Shown: positions 8,586-17,497 of the stretch, piece by piece | Position numbering within the stretch: position 1 is the stretch's first letter | Layout of the letters: every line of letters begins with the position of its first letter | Source: Mangrovibacter yixingensis | GTDB taxonomy: Bacteria > Pseudomonadota > Gammaproteobacteria > Enterobacterales > Enterobacteriaceae | Direction of reading: 5' to 3' | NCBI RefSeq assembly: GCF_020523985.1 | Contig: NZ_JAIVKM010000011.1 | Span: 18,877 to 82,876 of the forward strand | DNA length: 64,000 nucleotides | Position numbers and translations under genes: made by a program | The notes under the pieces: model-generated | What the model was told of the DNA's origin: nothing | The model's input: only the letters and a program-made list of their open reading frames with translations | Database searches by the model: none

Positions 8586-10421
8586 CTACCAGGTTTCCCG
8601 TTCGTCCAGATGTTCACGAATCAGGGTCATAAAGGGTTGCCCAAACCGTTCCAGTTTACGCATCCCCACGCCATTCACACTCAGCATTTCCCCCGGTGAA
8701 ACCGGTAACTGCTCCGCCATTTCTATCAGAGTTGCATCGTTAAAGACGACATACGGTGGGATATTTTCCTCATCGGCGATGGCTTTACGTAGTTTGCGTA
8801 ATTTGGCGAACAATTTGCGGTCATAATTACCACCAAGCGTTTTCTGGTGAGCGCGCGGTTTCAGCACAGAAATACGAGGTACAGCCAGCATCAATGGCAC
8901 CTCACCCCGCAATACGGGCCGGGCAGCTTCGGTAAGTTGTAGTGCAGAATGGTTGGCAATGTTTTGGGTGATAAACCCCATGTGGATGAGCTGGCGAATC
9001 ACGCTAACCCAGTGTTCATGGCTGTGCTCACGCCCAATGCCATACACTGGCAGTTTATCGTGTTGCATATCACGGATACGCTGGTTGTTAGCGCCTCGCA
9101 ACACTTCCACCACGTACCCCATTCCAAAACGCTGGTTCACACGATAAATACAGGATAACGCTTTTTGTGCATCCACCAGGCCATCATAACGCCGCGGTGG
9201 ATCCAGGCAAATGTCACAGTTGCCGCATGCTTCCTGGCGGCCTTCACCGAAATAATTCAACAACACCAGGCGGCGGCAGGTTTGTGCCTCGGCAAATGCC
9301 CCCATGGCATTAAGTTTGTGGCGCTCAATATCCTGTAGCTGCCCAGCCGGTTTTTCATCCAGGCAGCGGCGCAGCCAGGCCATATCTGCCGGGTCGTAAA
9401 ACAGCATCGCTTCAGCGGGCAAGCCATCGCGCCCGGCACGCCCGGTTTCCTGGTAATACGACTCGATATTGCGCGGAATATCGAAATGGACAACAAACCG
9501 CACGTTGGGTTTATTAATCCCCATACCGAAGGCAACTGTTGCCACCACAATTTGCACATCATCGCGCTGGAACTTCTCCTGGACTTCAGCACGCACACTA
9601 TTTTCCAGCCCGGCATGATAGGCTTGCGCACTAATCCCCCGGCTTTGCAAACGAGCGGCGGTGTCTTCCACTTTTGCCCGGCTGTTGCAGTAAATAATGC
9701 CAGACTTGCCCCGTTGTTCCTGAACATAACGGAGTAACTGGTCAAGCGGCTTAAACTTTTCCATTAGCATGTAACGGATATTCGGCCGGTCAAAGCTGCT
9801 CACCTGGATAAGCGGGTTATCCAGCCCCAGTAGACGCACAATATCAAGCCGGGTGGTATCGTCTGCCGTTGCCGTTAAAGCCATAAATGGCACACCAGGA
9901 AGGCGCTGGCGCAATTGCCCCAGAGCCGCATATTCCGGGCGGAAATCGTGCCCCCATTGAGAAATGCAGTGGGCTTCATCAACTGCCAGCATGACAGGGT
10001 TCCAACGAGCCAGCTGGTCGAGGAAGTTATCCATCATCAGGCGTTCTGGAGCGATATACAGCAGGCGTATTTGCCCACTTCTGCAGCCATCAATAACCTG
10101 CTGTTGTTCTTCGCGGCTTAATGAGGAGTTCAGGCAAGCGGCAGCAACCCCGTTGGCGCACAGTTGATCCACCTGGTCTTTCATCAACGAGATAAGCGGA
10201 GAAACAACCAGCGTCAACCCGCCGAGCACCAGCGCAGGAATTTGATAGCAGAGGGATTTTCCCCCGCCGGTAGGCATAACCACAAGGCAATCCCTACCCT
10301 GGAGTGCCTTATCAATAATGTTTTTCTGGCCCGGACGAAACTGTTGGTAGCCAAAGGTTTCCTGTAACACTTGCTGTGCCAGTGACTCCCGATTCATCAT
10401 TTCCGCCTGCGCCACACTCAC
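8586..10421 (-). CDS. recQ: ATP-dependent DNA helicase RecQ
   Basis: 3'-5' superfamily 2 helicase of 611 residues (E. coli 609), acting in RecF-pathway recombination and fork repair. In order: Walker A MPTGGGKSLCYQ near residue 50, DEAH box VDEAHCISQWGHDF near 147, helicase motif VI QETGRAGRDG near 325, zinc-binding cysteines including CGNCDICLDPP near 400, winged helix, then a C-terminal HRDC domain with SVNGVGMRKLERFG. The start gives MSVAQAEMMNRES, two residues longer than E. coli. It lies between pldA and rhtC, all on the minus strand. Confidence 0.98.
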   Translation of the reverse strand: MSVAQAEMMNRESLAQQVLQETFGYQQFRPGQKNIIDKALQGRDCLVVMPTGGGKSLCYQIPALVLGGLTLVVSPLISLMKDQVDQLCANGVAAACLNSSLSREEQQQVIDGCRSGQIRLLYIAPERLMMDNFLDQLARWNPVMLAVDEAHCISQWGHDFRPEYAALGQLRQRLPGVPFMALTATADDTTRLDIVRLLGLDNPLIQVSSFDRPNIRYMLMEKFKPLDQLLRYVQEQRGKSGIIYCNSRAKVEDTAARLQSRGISAQAYHAGLENSVRAEVQEKFQRDDVQIVVATVAFGMGINKPNVRFVVHFDIPRNIESYYQETGRAGRDGLPAEAMLFYDPADMAWLRRCLDEKPAGQLQDIERHKLNAMGAFAEAQTCRRLVLLNYFGEGRQEACGNCDICLDPPRRYDGLVDAQKALSCIYRVNQRFGMGYVVEVLRGANNQRIRDMQHDKLPVYGIGREHSHEHWVSVIRQLIHMGFITQNIANHSALQLTEAARPVLRGEVPLMLAVPRISVLKPRAHQKTLGGNYDRKLFAKLRKLRKAIADEENIPPYVVFNDATLIEMAEQLPVSPGEMLSVNGVGMRKLERFGQPFMTLIREHLDERETW

Positions 10422-10441
10422 TCCATCCGCTTAAAATAAAA

Positions 10442-10463
10442 CAGGCGCTATTTTCAGCGCCTG
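10442..10463 (-). terminator. pldA terminator
   Basis: The stem CAGGCGCT/AGCGCCTG (8 bp) encloses a 6-nt loop. On the minus strand it is followed by TTTTATTTT. It lies between the pldA stop and the recQ start and would end the pldA transcript. Confidence 0.85.
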
Positions 10464-10482
10464 AGTGAGAAACTGCAATGCT

Positions 10483-11352
10483 TTAAAACAGATCATTGAG
10501 CATAACGCCCAAACCAACGCGAGTCTGATTGAAGTTGTAGTCTATCAGGGACTCACCATAACCGCTCCACACCTGAGCGTAAGCCCGGACATGGCGGGTA
10601 ATTGGGTAGCTCACGCCGAATTCAGCGCCGCCGTAACCGGTATTCCAGTTATACTGACCTTTTACGCTTAAGACCGCGTCGCCCCAGCTGTAGGCCACAC
10701 GCGCCTGGTAATAGCCCATATATTTGGCGATATCAGGGTTATCATCAAGATTTCCCACCACATACCAGGGTTTCACTTCAACCATCCAGTCGCCATTCTG
10801 TGCCATCAGACGAGAATAAACGCGGTTCCAACTGCGAGAAGTTGGGTCTGAACGCCCGTTGGAATCATGGTTAAACCCCATTTCGACATCACGCAATGTC
10901 CAGCCAGCGAATTGATAGTCGGTGGCAAACCCCAGAAATAACTGAGGCTCGTAATTGGTTTCACGAAACGGTGAAGACTGGGACTGATTGGAAAGCTGCC
11001 ACCAGGATTTCTGTGTATAAGAAGCACCCAGTACGGAGTTATCACCCAAAATTCCACGCCACAAAGGGAAAGCGAGGCTCAGCTGAAATTTCACTTCGTC
11101 TTTGCGGGCATGGTCGGCCCAGTCATAGCTTTTTATCGCTTCTTTATTAATATCGCTGCTCTGTGTGTAGAGAACATAGTTGGTGTCGTAAGGATACAAG
11201 GTAAAAGGATTGTCATGTTCCTGTAACATATTGGCAATAATGCTGCCACGAACAGCCGGTGCATCGTGCACCTCTTTTACTGTTGCTTCCTGTGCCAAGG
11301 CCGTGGCCGGTAGCACGCACATCATCATTAAAGCGGTAAAACTCTTGCGCAT
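10483..11352 (-). CDS. pldA: Outer membrane phospholipase A (OMPLA) PldA
   Basis: Calcium-dependent outer-membrane phospholipase A1/A2 that removes phospholipids misplaced in the outer leaflet. I chose the ATG at 11352. It gives 289 residues, the E. coli length, and a 20-residue signal peptide ending TALA before QEATVKEVHDAP. The catalytic region GFNHDSNGRSDP carries the His and Ser of the His-Ser-Asn triad, and the Asn lies in the following SRSWNR segment. The C-terminus ends in phenylalanine (GVGVMLNDLF-like), the usual outer-membrane barrel signal. The frame stays open to 11394, but those extra residues do not resemble a signal sequence. Confidence 0.97.
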   Translation of the reverse strand: MRKSFTALMMMCVLPATALAQEATVKEVHDAPAVRGSIIANMLQEHDNPFTLYPYDTNYVLYTQSSDINKEAIKSYDWADHARKDEVKFQLSLAFPLWRGILGDNSVLGASYTQKSWWQLSNQSQSSPFRETNYEPQLFLGFATDYQFAGWTLRDVEMGFNHDSNGRSDPTSRSWNRVYSRLMAQNGDWMVEVKPWYVVGNLDDNPDIAKYMGYYQARVAYSWGDAVLSVKGQYNWNTGYGGAEFGVSYPITRHVRAYAQVWSGYGESLIDYNFNQTRVGLGVMLNDLF

Positions 11353-11499
11353 CAGCCTCATTCTCCTGAAGCAATTATTATTGGTGTGACTCATTCTACA
11401 TATTTCATGGTCTGATACGCACTCTTCTGCTCTTAAACTGGTTTAAAACACAAATGCTACATAAGATAAACATCTTATTAACCATTGGTGAGTATTACT

Positions 11500-11970
11500 A
11501 TGTCTGGAGTCATTCTTACCGCTGAGGAAGCATTGAAGTTGGTGGGTGATATTTTTGTCTACCACATGCCATTTAACCGGGCTCTGGGGCTGGAGCTGGT
11601 AAAGTACGTCCCTGATTATGCCGAGCTGTGCTTTGAACACCAGCCAATGATGGTAGGAAACTGGGCACAAAATATTTTACATGGTGGCGTGATAGCAGCT
11701 GCGTTGGACGTTGCCGCCGGTCTGGTGTGCGTCGGCAGCACACTCACACGCCATGAAACCATCAGCGAGGAAGAGTTACGCCAGCGTCTGGGCAAAATGG
11801 GCACCATTGATTTACGTGTGGATTACCTGCGTCCGGGACGTGGTACTCATTTTACCGCCAGCAGTTCACTACTGCGGGCAGGTAACAAAGTGGCTGTCGC
11901 CCGTGTTGAGTTACATAACGAACAAAAAACCTATATTGCCAGTGCAACAGCGACTTACATGGTCGGGTAG
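11500..11970 (+). CDS. yigI: Hotdog-fold thioesterase YigI
   Basis: PaaI-type hotdog thioesterase of 156 residues, matching E. coli YigI (155), which is reported to act on medium- to long-chain acyl-CoA. The conserved loop [18 protein letters not shown] in the first half carries the usual HGG motif, and [15 protein letters not shown] follows. The ATG at 11500 is preferred over the one at 11485 because it matches the family start and has GGTGAG at suitable distance. A 7-bp inverted repeat at 11461-11478 lies upstream of the ribosome-binding site. Confidence 0.93.
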   Translation: MSGVILTAEEALKLVGDIFVYHMPFNRALGLELVKYVPDYAELCFEHQPMMVGNWAQNILHGGVIAAALDVAAGLVCVGSTLTRHETISEEELRQRLGKMGTIDLRVDYLRPGRGTHFTASSSLLRAGNKVAVARVELHNEQKTYIASATATYMVG

Positions 11971-12024
11971 CGGCTTTTTCTGGTAAACTACCTGTACACT
12001 TTTCCAACGCATATACGCATTCAC

Positions 12025-12912
12025 ATGGACAGCAGGCAAGTACGTTTAGGGGTTATCCTCGCCCTGATCGCCTATTTTATTTGGGGGGTAGCCCCCGCCT
12101 ATTTCAAACTTATTCAGTTTGTCCCCGCCGATGAAATTCTGACTCACCGCATTATCTGGTCTTTTTTCTTTATGGTGGCGCTTATTTCCCTAAGCCGCCA
12201 GTGGCGCCAGGTGCGAAAAATTATTGCCACACCCAAGAAGATTTTTGGGCTTGCCGTTTCTGCTGTATTAGTGGGCGGCAACTGGCTGTTATTTATTTGG
12301 TCAGTCAATAATAATCATATGCTGGAAGCCAGCCTGGGCTATTTTATTAATCCGCTGGTGAATATTTTGCTGGGTATGATCTTTCTCGGTGAGCGTTTTC
12401 GATTAATGCAGTGGGTGGCTGTGTTACTGGCTGCCTGCGGTGTACTGGTTCAACTCTGGACTTTTGGGTCGTTGCCCGTCATTGCACTGGCACTGGCGTT
12501 CAGTTTCGCGCTGTATGGCCTGGTGCGTAAGAAAATTGCTGTAGATGCCCAAACCGGCATGCTGATAGAAACCTTGTGGCTGTTACCGGTTGCCACTATC
12601 TGGTTATTTGGTATCACCGATACACCCACCAGCCATCTTGCCAGCAACCCATGGTCACTGAATTTGTTGCTGATGGCCGCCGGTATTGTTACCACGGTGC
12701 CGTTATTATGCTTCACCGGGGCGGCAACCCGCCTGAGGTTATCCACCCTCGGCTTTTTTCAATATATTGGCCCAACACTCATGTTTTTATTAGCCGTAAC
12801 CTTCTATGGAGAAGTACCCGGTAAAGACAAAATGGTCACTTTCGGATTTATCTGGATAGCCCTGTTTATCTTTGTGCTGGATGCATTATATACCCAGAGA
12901 AAAGTCAGATAA
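12025..12912 (+). CDS. rarD: EamA-family permease RarD
   Basis: Inner-membrane protein of 295 residues with ten hydrophobic segments, matching the RarD branch of the EamA transporter family (E. coli 296). The N-terminal LIAYFIWGVAPAYFKLI is typical. The substrate is unknown; family names refer to chloramphenicol sensitivity. It follows yigI by 54 bases on the same strand and precedes two small membrane-protein genes. Confidence 0.94.
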   Translation: MDSRQVRLGVILALIAYFIWGVAPAYFKLIQFVPADEILTHRIIWSFFFMVALISLSRQWRQVRKIIATPKKIFGLAVSAVLVGGNWLLFIWSVNNNHMLEASLGYFINPLVNILLGMIFLGERFRLMQWVAVLLAACGVLVQLWTFGSLPVIALALAFSFALYGLVRKKIAVDAQTGMLIETLWLLPVATIWLFGITDTPTSHLASNPWSLNLLLMAAGIVTTVPLLCFTGAATRLRLSTLGFFQYIGPTLMFLLAVTFYGEVPGKDKMVTFGFIWIALFIFVLDALYTQRKVR

Positions 12913-12930
12913 TCCCGATAAAACAATAAA

Positions 12931-12964
12931 CTGGCGTAGTATTTTTATTTATGTATTACGCCAG
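12931..12964. repeat. Inverted repeat after rarD
   Basis: The 8-bp arms CTGGCGTA and TACGCCAG are separated by 18 AT-rich bases, 18 nt after the rarD stop codon. There is no downstream U tract, so a terminator role is possible but weak. The rest of the 203-base gap to the next gene shows nothing further that I recognise. Confidence 0.4.
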
Positions 12965-13115
12965 CCATACACCAGCAATTCAATTCCCTCACCTACCTTT
13001 TTTAGTACAATTGCCGTCTTACTATAAGGTAATACTGTTTCTATAATCTGCTCATATCTAGCAAATCTATTAATCAGGTAATTATCCGTAGTTACCTTTG
13101 AGAAAACTAATAACT

Positions 13116-13508
13116 ATGTCTGTACTGATCCATCTACTAAAACCTTCGCGCAGCACAACATTGCCGCGAATGCCTTTTTTGGTTATCAGTATCTTAGTGT
13201 TTTTTATTAATTTAATACCATTAATGTTCAATGAAGTAAGCCGTATTATCATTATTTTTACCGCGATAATTTTGATATGGACTTACTGTAATGCAGGAGC
13301 CATGCGCTGCCGTGATATGGGCATCAAAGGCAGCTACTTCGTAGCTATATGGCTAAGCACAATCATTATTGGGCAAATTTTGATTGTTCTTCTGGGAAGT
13401 GATTGCGACTCGCCAGGTCCGCGATTCATTGTTGCCATACACTGTATGACAGTTCTTCCTCTGGTAATAATACCTGGAAAGCAAAAAAATATAGAACCAA
13501 AAATTTAA
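13116..13508 (+). CDS. Small membrane protein in the yigG position, DUF805-like
   Basis: About 130 residues with four hydrophobic segments. The motif CNAGAMRCRDMGIKGSYF between segments two and three resembles the R-x-H-D-x-G-x-S/x-G loop of DUF805 membrane proteins. It occupies the place of E. coli yigG (rarD-yigG-yigF-corA order), but I cannot confirm orthology from sequence alone. I prefer the ATG at 13116; a TTG six codons upstream is possible. Neither has a strong ribosome-binding site. The region is visibly more AT-rich than its neighbours. Function unknown. Confidence 0.65.
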   Translation: MSVLIHLLKPSRSTTLPRMPFLVISILVFFINLIPLMFNEVSRIIIIFTAIILIWTYCNAGAMRCRDMGIKGSYFVAIWLSTIIIGQILIVLLGSDCDSPGPRFIVAIHCMTVLPLVIIPGKQKNIEPKI

Positions 13509-13539
13509 CCACTATTTAGTAAGGGATAAAGGTAACACA

Positions 13540-13947
13540 ATGACTAACACAACATTGCCTGAAGAAAATTACGACTACCAGCAGGATCCGAAAGTAAAAG
13601 AAAAGTGGAAAAAACGCTTTGCCTTTGTTGATAAGCTTGGTGGAAAGTATAATGGTTTCCTGCAAACCAAAGAAAGCCGTGAGGAATTGAAAAAACTTCC
13701 GATCTGGCCACGAATTACAATGCAAATGAGTTTTTTGGCTTTTTTGTTCGGCCCAATTTATCTGCTGATTTTAGGGTTATGGAAAAAAGCCATAGTGTGT
13801 TTTCTCATCAGCTGTGTTGTTGCCATTATTGGCCTGATGATTCATTTCCGGTTCCTTTCTTTCTTTTTCAACATGTATGTCGCATGCCAGACTATCCTCT
13901 GGTATTACGAATTCAAGGTAAAAAACAAGCACACCTGGAGTTTGTAA
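13540..13947 (+). CDS. yigF: DUF2628-type membrane protein, YigF-like
   Basis: Protein of 135 residues. A charged N-terminal part (DPKVKEKWKKRFAFVDKLGG, about residues 14-33) is followed by three hydrophobic segments containing LFGPIYLLILGLWKKA. This layout fits the DUF2628 family, to which E. coli YigF belongs, and the position next to corA also fits. It follows the previous gene by 31 bases with TAAGGGATAAAGG upstream. Role unknown; probably inner membrane. AT-rich like its neighbour. Confidence 0.7.
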   Translation: MTNTTLPEENYDYQQDPKVKEKWKKRFAFVDKLGGKYNGFLQTKESREELKKLPIWPRITMQMSFLAFLFGPIYLLILGLWKKAIVCFLISCVVAIIGLMIHFRFLSFFFNMYVACQTILWYYEFKVKNKHTWSL

Positions 13948-13951
13948 CCAT

Positions 13952-13981
13952 AAAAAAACGCTGTTTTCACAGCGTTTTTTT
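13952..13981. terminator. Bidirectional terminator, yigF-like/corA
   Basis: The stem AACGCTGT/ACAGCGTT with a 4-nt loop is flanked by seven A on one side and seven T on the other. It is therefore a strong intrinsic terminator in both directions between two convergent genes. Confidence 0.92.
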
Positions 13982-13999
13982 GCCTCTGAGCATTAACTG

Positions 14000-14950
14000 C
14001 TATAACCAGTTTTTCCGCTTAAAGTACAGGTAAGGAGCCAGTCCTGCCAGCATCATAAAGACGATGGCGCCAGGGTAACCAAAACTCCAGTGTAATTCCG
14101 GCATAAACTCAAAGTTCATCCCATAACTGGAAGCAACCAGAGTGGGTGGCAGGAATACGACAGATACCACGGAGAAGATTTTAATTATCCGGTTCTGCTC
14201 AATATTGATGAACCCCATTGCAGCCTGCATCAGGAAGTTAACTTTCTGGAACAGGGATTCATTGTGCGGCAACAGGGATTCGATATCGCGCAATACCTCA
14301 CGCGCCTGTTCAAGCTGCTCACCCGGTAATCGAGCTTTACGCACCAGGAAATTCAGTGCCCGCTGGGTATCCATCAAACATAAGCGAACTTTCCAGCCGG
14401 TATCTTCCAGTTCAGCCAGGGTGGAGAGCGCTTCGTCGTACTCATCACCTTGTTGCCCTTCCATAATCACACGGCTGAGCTTTTCCAGGTCGCTGTAAAT
14501 GTTTTCGATTTCATCGGCCAATTGTTCAATTTTGGTTTCGAACAAATCGAGCAACAATTCAAACGCATTACCGTCAGCCACTAACTGTGTACGGGCACGC
14601 ATGCGGTAGAGGCGAAATGCAGGTAACTCACGTTCACGTAGCGTAAACAGGCGGCCATTACGAATGGTAAAAGCCACGGTTGAGTTGCCCGCGTGATCGT
14701 CCGCGTCTTCGTAGAAGAAAAATGAGTGGATATGCAGGCCATCTTCGTCTTCAAAAAAACGGGCGGATGCCTCAATATCTTCAAGCTCTGGTCGTGTCGC
14801 CAGGCTCTGGTCAAGTTCCGTTTGTACGCGTTGCCGCTCGTCTTCGTCCGGCTCAACCAGGTCAACCCATATGGCGTTGCTCAGGTTTTCAGCCTCTTCC
14901 ATTTCGAGACGGGACAACCGATTATTTTCCAGTTGAAATGCGCTCAACAT
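14000..14950 (-). CDS. corA: Magnesium/cobalt/nickel channel CorA
   Basis: Homopentameric inner-membrane Mg2+ channel of 316 residues, exactly the E. coli length. A large acidic cytoplasmic domain is followed by two C-terminal membrane helices. The signature YGMN (in [12 protein letters not shown]) ends the first helix and the protein closes with the basic tail FKRKNWL. The frame is open for 38 more codons upstream, but the ATG at 14950 begins [12 protein letters not shown] as in the family and has GGGAG 8 nt upstream. The 5' leader is long and structured. Confidence 0.98.
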   Translation of the reverse strand: MLSAFQLENNRLSRLEMEEAENLSNAIWVDLVEPDEDERQRVQTELDQSLATRPELEDIEASARFFEDEDGLHIHSFFFYEDADDHAGNSTVAFTIRNGRLFTLRERELPAFRLYRMRARTQLVADGNAFELLLDLFETKIEQLADEIENIYSDLEKLSRVIMEGQQGDEYDEALSTLAELEDTGWKVRLCLMDTQRALNFLVRKARLPGEQLEQAREVLRDIESLLPHNESLFQKVNFLMQAAMGFINIEQNRIIKIFSVVSVVFLPPTLVASSYGMNFEFMPELHWSFGYPGAIVFMMLAGLAPYLYFKRKNWL

Positions 14951-15067
14951 GACCGGGACTCCCAATGCAAAAAATATCGGACAGTTCGGTGGGCACACAG
15001 AAACGGGGGTTTCAAACCAAGAAACAGACTGGCTCAACGCGACGGGAAAAGATGTCGCTGACAACCG

Positions 15068-15098
15068 CTAAGGCTATCAGCAATGAGGATAGCCTTAG
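15068..15098 (-). other. Leader hairpin upstream of corA
   Basis: A perfect 11-bp stem (CTAAGGCTATC/GATAGCCTTAG) encloses a 9-nt loop in the corA 5' leader, about 120 bases before the corA start. The stop codon of the short leader ORF (15095-15097) lies in the 5' arm of the transcript hairpin. It has no U tract, so it is not an intrinsic terminator. A role in translation-coupled control of corA elongation is inference. Confidence 0.65.
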
Positions 15099-15151
15099 GA
15101 GTTGCACCCTGAAAACAGGTGAAAGAGCCAGCATCTACTGGGTGTGTCCAA
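15095..15151 (-). CDS. Candidate corA leader peptide (CorL-like), 18 codons
   Basis: A TTG-initiated ORF of 18 residues, MDTPSRCWLFHLFSGCNS. It has GAGGA centred 8 nt upstream as a good Shine-Dalgarno sequence and begins about 27 nt after the predicted corA transcription start. Salmonella corA is known to have a leader ORF, corL, whose translation affects Rho-dependent termination in the leader. This ORF may be its equivalent. An alternative 40-codon ATG ORF (15012-15134) overlaps it in another frame but lacks a clear ribosome-binding site. Confidence 0.45.
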   Translation of the reverse strand: MDTPSRCWLFHLFSGCNS

Positions 15152-15183
15152 GGCGAATGTCCTCTTAGCGTAATCGTGGGCGC

Positions 15184-15212
15184 ATGTTACGCCAGCGAAA
15201 AAGCAGCGTCAA
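15184..15212 (-). promoter_or_regulatory. corA promoter
   Basis: On the minus strand TTGACG and TAACAT are separated by exactly 17 bases, giving a good sigma-70 promoter. It predicts a corA leader of roughly 225 nt. This explains the 349-base gap between uvrD and corA together with the leader ORF and hairpin. Confidence 0.7.
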
Positions 15213-15299
15213 CAAACAACAGAACACTCGCAATTAATTAATATCTGTTATTTGTTAAGGTTAGCAGACAGGCCAGAAAATTTATTTTCTCACACGGAG

Positions 15300-17462
15300 T
15301 TACACTGTTTCCAGCCTGGCGTAAGCGGCCACCAGCCACTTAATCCCTTGCCCCTGGAATGCGACTTGCAACCGGCTGTGCTCACCACTGCCTTCCAGAT
15401 TCACAATAGTGCCTTCGCCAAATTTAGGGTGGCGCACCCGCTGGCCCAGTTTATAACCGCTATCGTTTTGCTCAATGGGCGTGCCCAACCGCTGGTGGTT
15501 AACCGGGCGGGAAACAGTTGCACGTAAACGCACTTCCTCCACACAGTTTTCCGGTAGTTCACCGACAAAGCGGGAAGGACGGTGATACACCTCTTTCCCG
15601 TACAGGCGGCGCGATTCTGCGTAGGTCAGTGTGAGCTTTTGCATGGCCCGCGTAACGCCAACGTAAGCCAGGCGGCGTTCTTCTTCCAAACGGCCGCCTT
15701 CATCCAGCGACATCTGGCTGGGGAACATTCCTTCTTCCATCCCGACAATAAACACTTGCGGGAACTCCAGACCTTTCGCTGAATGCAGTGTCATCAGTTG
15801 TACTGCATCCTGCCAGGTATCGGCCTGCCCTTCCCCTGCCTCCAGTGCGGCGTGAGATAAGAAGGCCTGTAACGGCATTAAATCTTCGTCTTCGTCCTGG
15901 TAGCTGAACTGGCGTGTGGCTGTCACCAGTTCTTCAAGGTTTTCAATACGTGTCTGGCCTTTCTCGCCTTTTTCCTGCTCATACATCATCCACAGGCCAG
16001 AATCTTTAATTACCCGGTCAGTCTGAACATGTAATGGCATTTCCGCGGTATCGTGGGCCAACGCATCAATCAGTTCTATAAAACGTTGCAGTGCAGACGC
16101 AGCACGCCCTGCCAGGGCTTTATCCTGTAACAGCTGGCGCGATGCTTGCCACAATGTGAGTTGGTTATCTCTCGATGTCTGGCGCACCACATCCAAAGTG
16201 CGGTCACCAATCCCTCGGGTTGGCGTATTGACGACACGTTCAAACGCGGCATCATCATTGCGGTTACTCATCAAACGCAAATACGCCAGCGCATCTTTAA
16301 TTTCCTGGCGTTCAAAAAAGCGCATCCCGCCATAAATCCGATACGGCATATTGCCTTGCAGTAACGCTTCTTCCAGCACACGCGATTGGGCGTTGCTGCG
16401 GTATAAAATGGCACATTGATCCAGTGCGCCACCGTTGTCCTGCCAGGTTTTGATACGGTTGACCACAAACCGGGCTTCATCCAGCTCGTTAAAGGCACAG
16501 TACAGCGAGATAGGTTCACCTTCGCTGCCATCAGTCCATAAGTTTTTGCCAAGCCGCCCGGTATTGTTATCAATCAGGGCATTGGCCGCATTGAGAATAT
16601 TGCTGGTTGAACGGTAGTTTTGCTCAAGGCGAATAGTTTGTGCACCGGGGAAATCCCGCAGAAAACGCTGAATATTTTCCACCTGAGCACCACGCCAGCC
16701 ATAAATTGACTGGTCATCATCCCCCACTATCATCACATGGCTGGTATCACCCGCCAGCAGGCGAATCCAGGCATATTGAATATTGTTGGTATCCTGAAAT
16801 TCGTCCACCAGAATATGGGTGAAGCGATCACGGTAGTGCTGGAGAATGTGGGGTTTATTAAGCCAGAGTTCATGGGCGCGCAACAGTAATTCGGCGAAAT
16901 CCACCAGCCCTGCCCTGTCGCAAGCTTCCTGATAGGCCTGGTAAACTTTCAACCAGGTTTGCTCGACGGGATTGCCATAGCTGTCAACGTGTTGCGGGCG
17001 CAGGCCTTCATCTTTTTTGCCGTTGATGTACCACATTGCCTGGCGGGCAGGCCACTGCTTTTCATCAAGGTTCATGGCTTTAATCAGGCGTTTAAGCAGG
17101 CGCAACTGGTCTTCGCTGTCGAGAATTTGAAAATCCTGTGGTAAACCAGCATCAAGGTGATGCGCCCTAAGCAGGCGATGAGCAAGTCCGTGGAATGTGC
17201 CAACCCACATGCCATTTTGCACACCCCCCATCAACTGACCAATACGCTGGCGCATTTCTGCCGCTGCTTTGTTAGTAAAGGTGACGGCCATAATGGAGTA
17301 TGGTGAACTGTTCTCAACCGACATCAGCCAGGCTATACGATGCACCAGCACTCGTGTTTTCCCGCTTCCCGCACCTGCCAGAACCAGCAAATTACTGCGT
17401 GGTGCCGCAACGGCTTCACGCTGTTTATCATTAAGACTGTCGAGCAGGTAAGAAACGTCCAT
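15300..17462 (-). CDS. uvrD: DNA helicase II UvrD
   Basis: 3'-5' superfamily 1A helicase of 720 residues, the E. coli length. It unwinds DNA in nucleotide-excision and mismatch repair and dismantles RecA filaments. Walker A AGAGSGKT lies near residue 30, motif II VDEFQDTN near 220, [13 protein letters not shown] near 250 and the C-terminal Tudor-like region GYKLGQRVRHPKFGEGTIVN near 660. I chose the ATG at 17462 (MDVSYLLDSLND) over one four codons upstream because it matches the family start. It follows yigB on the same strand but has its own LexA-controlled promoter. Confidence 0.98.
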   Translation of the reverse strand: MDVSYLLDSLNDKQREAVAAPRSNLLVLAGAGSGKTRVLVHRIAWLMSVENSSPYSIMAVTFTNKAAAEMRQRIGQLMGGVQNGMWVGTFHGLAHRLLRAHHLDAGLPQDFQILDSEDQLRLLKRLIKAMNLDEKQWPARQAMWYINGKKDEGLRPQHVDSYGNPVEQTWLKVYQAYQEACDRAGLVDFAELLLRAHELWLNKPHILQHYRDRFTHILVDEFQDTNNIQYAWIRLLAGDTSHVMIVGDDDQSIYGWRGAQVENIQRFLRDFPGAQTIRLEQNYRSTSNILNAANALIDNNTGRLGKNLWTDGSEGEPISLYCAFNELDEARFVVNRIKTWQDNGGALDQCAILYRSNAQSRVLEEALLQGNMPYRIYGGMRFFERQEIKDALAYLRLMSNRNDDAAFERVVNTPTRGIGDRTLDVVRQTSRDNQLTLWQASRQLLQDKALAGRAASALQRFIELIDALAHDTAEMPLHVQTDRVIKDSGLWMMYEQEKGEKGQTRIENLEELVTATRQFSYQDEDEDLMPLQAFLSHAALEAGEGQADTWQDAVQLMTLHSAKGLEFPQVFIVGMEEGMFPSQMSLDEGGRLEEERRLAYVGVTRAMQKLTLTYAESRRLYGKEVYHRPSRFVGELPENCVEEVRLRATVSRPVNHQRLGTPIEQNDSGYKLGQRVRHPKFGEGTIVNLEGSGEHSRLQVAFQGQGIKWLVAAYARLETV

Positions 17463-17497
17463 CAGCACCGCCAAATTGGGGAAAGGGGGGATCGTAC

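Noticed and set aside
14951..15064. N-terminal extension of corA by 38 codons
   Set aside because: The CorA family begins at [10 protein letters not shown]. The extension lies in the leader and has no good ribosome-binding site.
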